DNA from: Branchiostoma belcheri
Lineage: Eukaryota > Chordata > Leptocardii > Amphioxiformes > Branchiostomatidae
NCBI RefSeq assembly: GCF_001625305.1
Contig: NW_017802380.1
Span: 163,168 to 227,167 of the forward strand
Length of the DNA: 64,000 bases
Reading direction: 5' to 3'
The number at the start of each line of letters is the position of its first letter. Positions within the stretch are counted from its first letter, which is position 1. A program made the translations under genes and the position numbers. Shown piece by piece: positions 60,471-64,000 of this stretch. A model generated the notes under the pieces. It was not told the origin of the DNA, searched no databases, and saw only the letters and a list, made by a program, of their open reading frames with translations.

Positions 60471-60518
60471 TACTCTACTCTACTCTACTCTACTCTACTC
60501 TACTCTATTCTACTCTAC
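60471..60518. repeat. (TCTAC)n pentanucleotide microsatellite
   Basis: About nine tandem TCTAC units with one TCTAT interruption. Confidence 0.95.
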
Positions 60519-61943
60519 ATGTGCCTAGGACAATTTTATGGCATTTCTTCAGCCTTACACATTTCCAAAAACATTTTTATACCTCCTTGGTATTTTCTTG
60601 CCCTTGAAGTTGTAATTATGCACCTTGTCAATCCCGACCCAGGTCACACACTCTGCGCTTTACCTCCAAGAGGTATTTTGCAGATTGCCCATTTCGGGAA
60701 GCCATGGGGCTTGCTAATAGGGTTTAGGGTAACTTGGATACTGCTGTGCCTGTCAGGGTCGTGCTGTTTGATTAAACTGGAAGTCAAGCAGAACTGGCTT
60801 TATACCTACTGAAAGAGTGGATTCCCAGCTGCAGAGAAACTATAGATAGTTAAACATACTGGTTATGCTAGGCTTGTCTCTGGCTTAGCAGTCACAATTA
60901 TGTGGTTTTCTTGAGAGCCAAATTGTTAGGGAAGACACAGTAAAAGATGCCTGTAAAATTCTGAGGGAAGGTTGCTGTATTTTCATAGTGCACAAGTATG
61001 GCAGTAATCAAGGGCCTGTTTTTCTGATCATTCGAGTTAAGCAGAAACACCTGCACATTTCACAAGGTTTACTGAGTCCTGAGTATAGTTGGAAAAGCCT
61101 AATATGCTTTCGGTATTGCACAAAGTCTGTAGTAAACAGTGAGAGTTTGATTGAGAGGGTCTGAAAAGTGGTACAAGTGTGAGATTGTCAGTTGTTGAGT
61201 TGCACAGCTGGAAGCTGTCAAAATTCCAGGTTAGCTGGACTCCTTGCCAGGGCCAGCAGTAAGGAGAATTCATAAATAAGAAGCACTGACTTTGATTCAT
61301 GAGATGCTCGATTCTCCTAAGTAGTTTGATTTTGCCAACATTGTAAAGCATGTAGAGGTGTTTGCCATTGCTGTCTTCGTAAATTTTCTGGGACACCGGT
61401 TTATTTTTCCTTGTCCAAATGGCAACAAACAAATGTCATGCTGCTGTGCAAGGGTTAACCTTTGAAGCAAAAGTAACAAATATCTTGACATTGCACCCAA
61501 AAGTATGTTTCAAAACAGAAAAGGGGTGAAAGATGTTAATAGTAGTTGCTCGCAGTATTTAACCTTTGTCATCTTCTTGATAACTTTTCCTGGCAAATAA
61601 GGTTTGTATCTTGAAGACCTGAAGAAGAAAACTAAGATACCTGACTTTACGTGGGTACATAAAAAAGATTTATGAAATACATGTGGTAGTACATAGAAAA
61701 GCAAACAAAATACTATTTCCTTATCAGTGTATAAATTGTATGCGTAGGCTGCTACTGTACATGTATGACTGGTCAAACTTATTGCCTTTTAATTTTGGAG
61801 TGTCTCGTAACTTCTGTCATCTTGATCTATAGATGTTATGTTCACCCCTAACCTTACAGCTGTGGTCACCCTTCCTCCACAACAGTAAGCAAGCAGATCC
61901 ACGGAATTACAAAACAGAAGTGTTGCTCAATCTGCAAATTTGT

Positions 61944-62143
61944 TAGTCTCCACCAGACTTCTTTTGCGGGCTGAATAAATCATAGAAACTGGCCTAAAAA
62001 GGGTATTAATTGGCAAGAGAAGGTAGCCAGCCAGAGAAGCTCCATTTTCTTCTCTGGCCGGCTGCCTTCTCTTGCCAATTAATACCCTTTTTAGGCCGAT
62101 TTCTACAATGTATTCAGCCGCAAAAGAAGTCTGGCGGAGACTA
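61944..62143. mobile_element. Hairpin MITE, TAGTCTCCACCAGAC subfamily
   Basis: This is a 200-bp palindrome with termini TAGTCTCCACCAGACTTC and GAAGTCTGGCGGAGACTA. The arms contain GCTGAATAAATCATAGAAAC and CCTAAAAAGGGTATTAATTG. It is a sister of 16174-16389. Flanks match only 6 of 9 positions. Confidence 0.88.
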
Positions 62144-64000
62144 CAGAATCGTAGGGTCAAGGAAACATGTACCCAGAGAATCAATACAGTGAATACTCAA
62201 GGGATGTTGTACAATAATGTCCGCTGATAGGAAACAGAAATAAACCATCGCCAATTTTCCACCCTCTTAGGTCCTGGCCCATTTCATCATGGCACTAGTG
62301 CGACCTCCTGACCTGTCCTGTATCTCTGCATATTGGAAGATTGTCACCTGCTTACTGTAATTTGTGAAACTTTTGCTGTGGTTTCATTTTTGCAATTTTC
62401 ATAGTAACCTCCTAGCCCGTAGCCTCCATAGCATGCCAAAATCATGGTCTTTGGGAGCTTTTATGTGCTATTTTCTGTATAGGACAACATAGCCGGCCTG
62501 GTTAAATTACCCCCGTTTTTCCATGCTTAGAACTCGGCTAATCAGAAAACAGCCGAAGACCACCAAACGCCCAGTTCTATAAGCCTGCTACGGAGGCTGG
62601 TAACCTCCCCAATGTGAGTTCATCACACCACAACTATGCCTCTCTTATATGACTACCGTACTACAACATTGAATTTGAAATGTTGTGAAAGCCTCCTTTC
62701 CCTCATACTGCAAATATTTCACTGCAAAATTAAATGACTTTACAGTAATAAGAATGGTTATTTGGGTCAGGCTTTCATTACAACCCTTGTTCTTGGTAAC
62801 AGTTCTTCAGATCTCTTGATGGAAATTAAACATGTAGTAATCTTTCTAGTTGTATGTCGCAGCAGCAGCACTCTAGGAGAAATTTTCACTTGAAAAAGAC
62901 CCTTAGATGAGGGCCTGCATGGGGGGATCCCGACAACGCTCTACGCTGAATTCAGAACCCTCTCGATTATAATGAATTCCAAGTGGCTACAACGCATTAT
63001 GTTGGATTAAAATGGTGAATACGCTCTACGCAAAATGCGCCAATTACGCTTTACGTTGAATTAGAGCGGTCCATCTACGCTCTACGTAGAATTAAAACGG
63101 CCTATTACGCTCCAGGGAAAAGGGCATGCAGGCCCTCTAAGATTCTAAGGGAGATAAAAGGTCCTCTCCCCCAGACCTGTAACCCAGGTAACTCCAGGAA
63201 ATTAGAAGCAGTTCCAGTTAATTTTCCTCCCACCTTTCAAGATGATCTAAAAACATGTAGGTATACAGTGTTATTGCTCAGAGCAGTGTTTCGGCCGTCC
63301 CAACGCCGGGAAATTTTAAAGTTTTTAACCCTCTTAAATGCTATTTCCCGCATTCTGAGAGGCAAATAATTGTTGAGTAAAGGTAATTTTAATGTGGCCC
63401 GATTGCGAACTTTAATCCTGATTCCTTTTCGCGGGGTAGGTTTGCGTCAAGAATTCCCAAGGACGAATACGGCTGTAAAGTACTCCATGATATAAGGTAA
63501 TATAGGGAAATTAACGTAATTCGTGATCGGCGGTGAAAATTTTGTGTAATTCATAATCACTCAGGCCCTCATCTTTGCCGAAGCCTCATGTAGTGGTATA
63601 CCATCACCAGTCTAATTTTGGCCTTGGCCTGTTCTATATGACCTTGATTCTCCCCCAACAACTATTGCATCTCCTCCAGCTGAGCAGACAAAGCTCCAGA
63701 CTTGTCACCTTGTGTTGACCTGTGGTTCATCTACGCTCTACGTAGAATTAAAACGGCCCATTACGCTCTACGGAAAAGGGCTTGCAGTCGTCCATGCAGT
63801 GGTATACCATCACAAGTCTAAATTTGGCCTTGGCCTGTTCTATATGACCTTGATTCTCCCCAACTATTGCATCTCCTCCAGCTGAGCAGACAAAGCTCCA
63901 GACTTGTCACCTTGTGTTGACAGTACAGAACAGACAGCCTCAGAGCCCCTGTTGAATGACAAATGGATTTAGAATAACAGGCATTCCACTTTTCAAGTCT
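62144..64000. repeat. Non-coding region with nested direct duplications and a ~30-bp degenerate repeat
   Basis: TACGCTCTACG-type motifs recur at about 62939, 63012, 63043 (as TACGCTTTACG), 63072, 63103, 63730 and 63760, spaced near 30 bp in the first cluster. A block of about 130 bp (63590-63720; GTGGTATACCATCAC ... CACCTTGTGTTGAC) is repeated at 63798-63920. No coding sequence was recognised. Confidence 0.7.

Larger units (their letters stand above)
57916..61943. other. Non-coding region with scattered repeats
   Basis: I see no gene. On the minus strand, 58230-58290 has a tRNA-like stretch (GGTCGCGGGTTCGAAACAC) consistent with a SINE head. The longest open frame (58494-58835) has no recognisable domain or coding bias. 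Confidence 0.4.

Overview
The window is animal nuclear DNA: multi-exon genes with GT-AG introns of about 100 bp to 3 kb, and abundant short hairpin elements and retrotransposon tails. The genes (a TR2/TR4-type nuclear receptor, an EOGT glycosyltransferase, a MYND-finger transposase-like protein) and the repeat style fit an invertebrate deuterostome. Amphioxus (Branchiostoma) is my best guess, but I could not check it. All exon models below were built by hand from splice sites and reading-frame continuity. Each complete model stays open in one frame from start to stop.

Layout. 1-3249 (+): the last six exons of an NR2C (TR2/TR4) orphan nuclear receptor, covering the hinge and ligand-binding domain. 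3300-7141: intergenic, with hairpin MITEs and a tRNA-derived SINE. 7148-8776 (-): a two-exon gene for a Cys-rich, Gly-rich membrane-like protein. Its only intron is almost entirely a LINE 3' end whose tail has expanded into a 50-bp minisatellite. 10792-20161 (+): a complete 15-exon EOGT (EGF-domain O-GlcNAc transferase) gene with one GC-AG intron, a 28-nt microexon and a KDEV C-terminus. 20217-47091: a 26.9-kb TIR DNA transposon. 48222-55205 (-): a complete 13-exon gene for a membrane-anchored GALT/HIT-like protein. 55.2-64 kb: no firm gene; LINE tails, a MITE, a pentanucleotide microsatellite, local duplications and one possible first exon.

The main discovery is the transposon. It starts AACACTGGTC and ends GACCAGTGTT, has about 31-bp terminal inverted repeats (28/31 matching) and is flanked by a 4-bp duplication, ACTT. 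It has GC-rich subterminal palindromes at both ends and two convergent, spliced, apparently intact genes. ORF1 (+, 13 coding exons, 777 aa) is of unknown function, with NLS-like basic clusters, a coiled coil and a 17-residue tandem repeat. ORF2 (-, 14 coding exons, 858 aa) combines an N-terminal MYND zinc finger with a transposase-like domain carrying the blocks IIDGMDQ / QMDN / GHTHEDIDQ. I recall this domain type as DUF7869 but cannot verify that. The element begins 55 bp after the EOGT stop codon, so it interrupts the EOGT 3' UTR and probably supplies its poly(A) signal. EOGT and the GALT-like gene were probably convergent neighbours before it inserted.

Secondary themes are a MITE family with 9-bp target duplications; two near-identical ~1-kb repeats, one carrying a SINE the other lacks (a filled/empty-site pair); repeats carrying a hammerhead-like stem; and an intron that may have been created by a LINE insertion.
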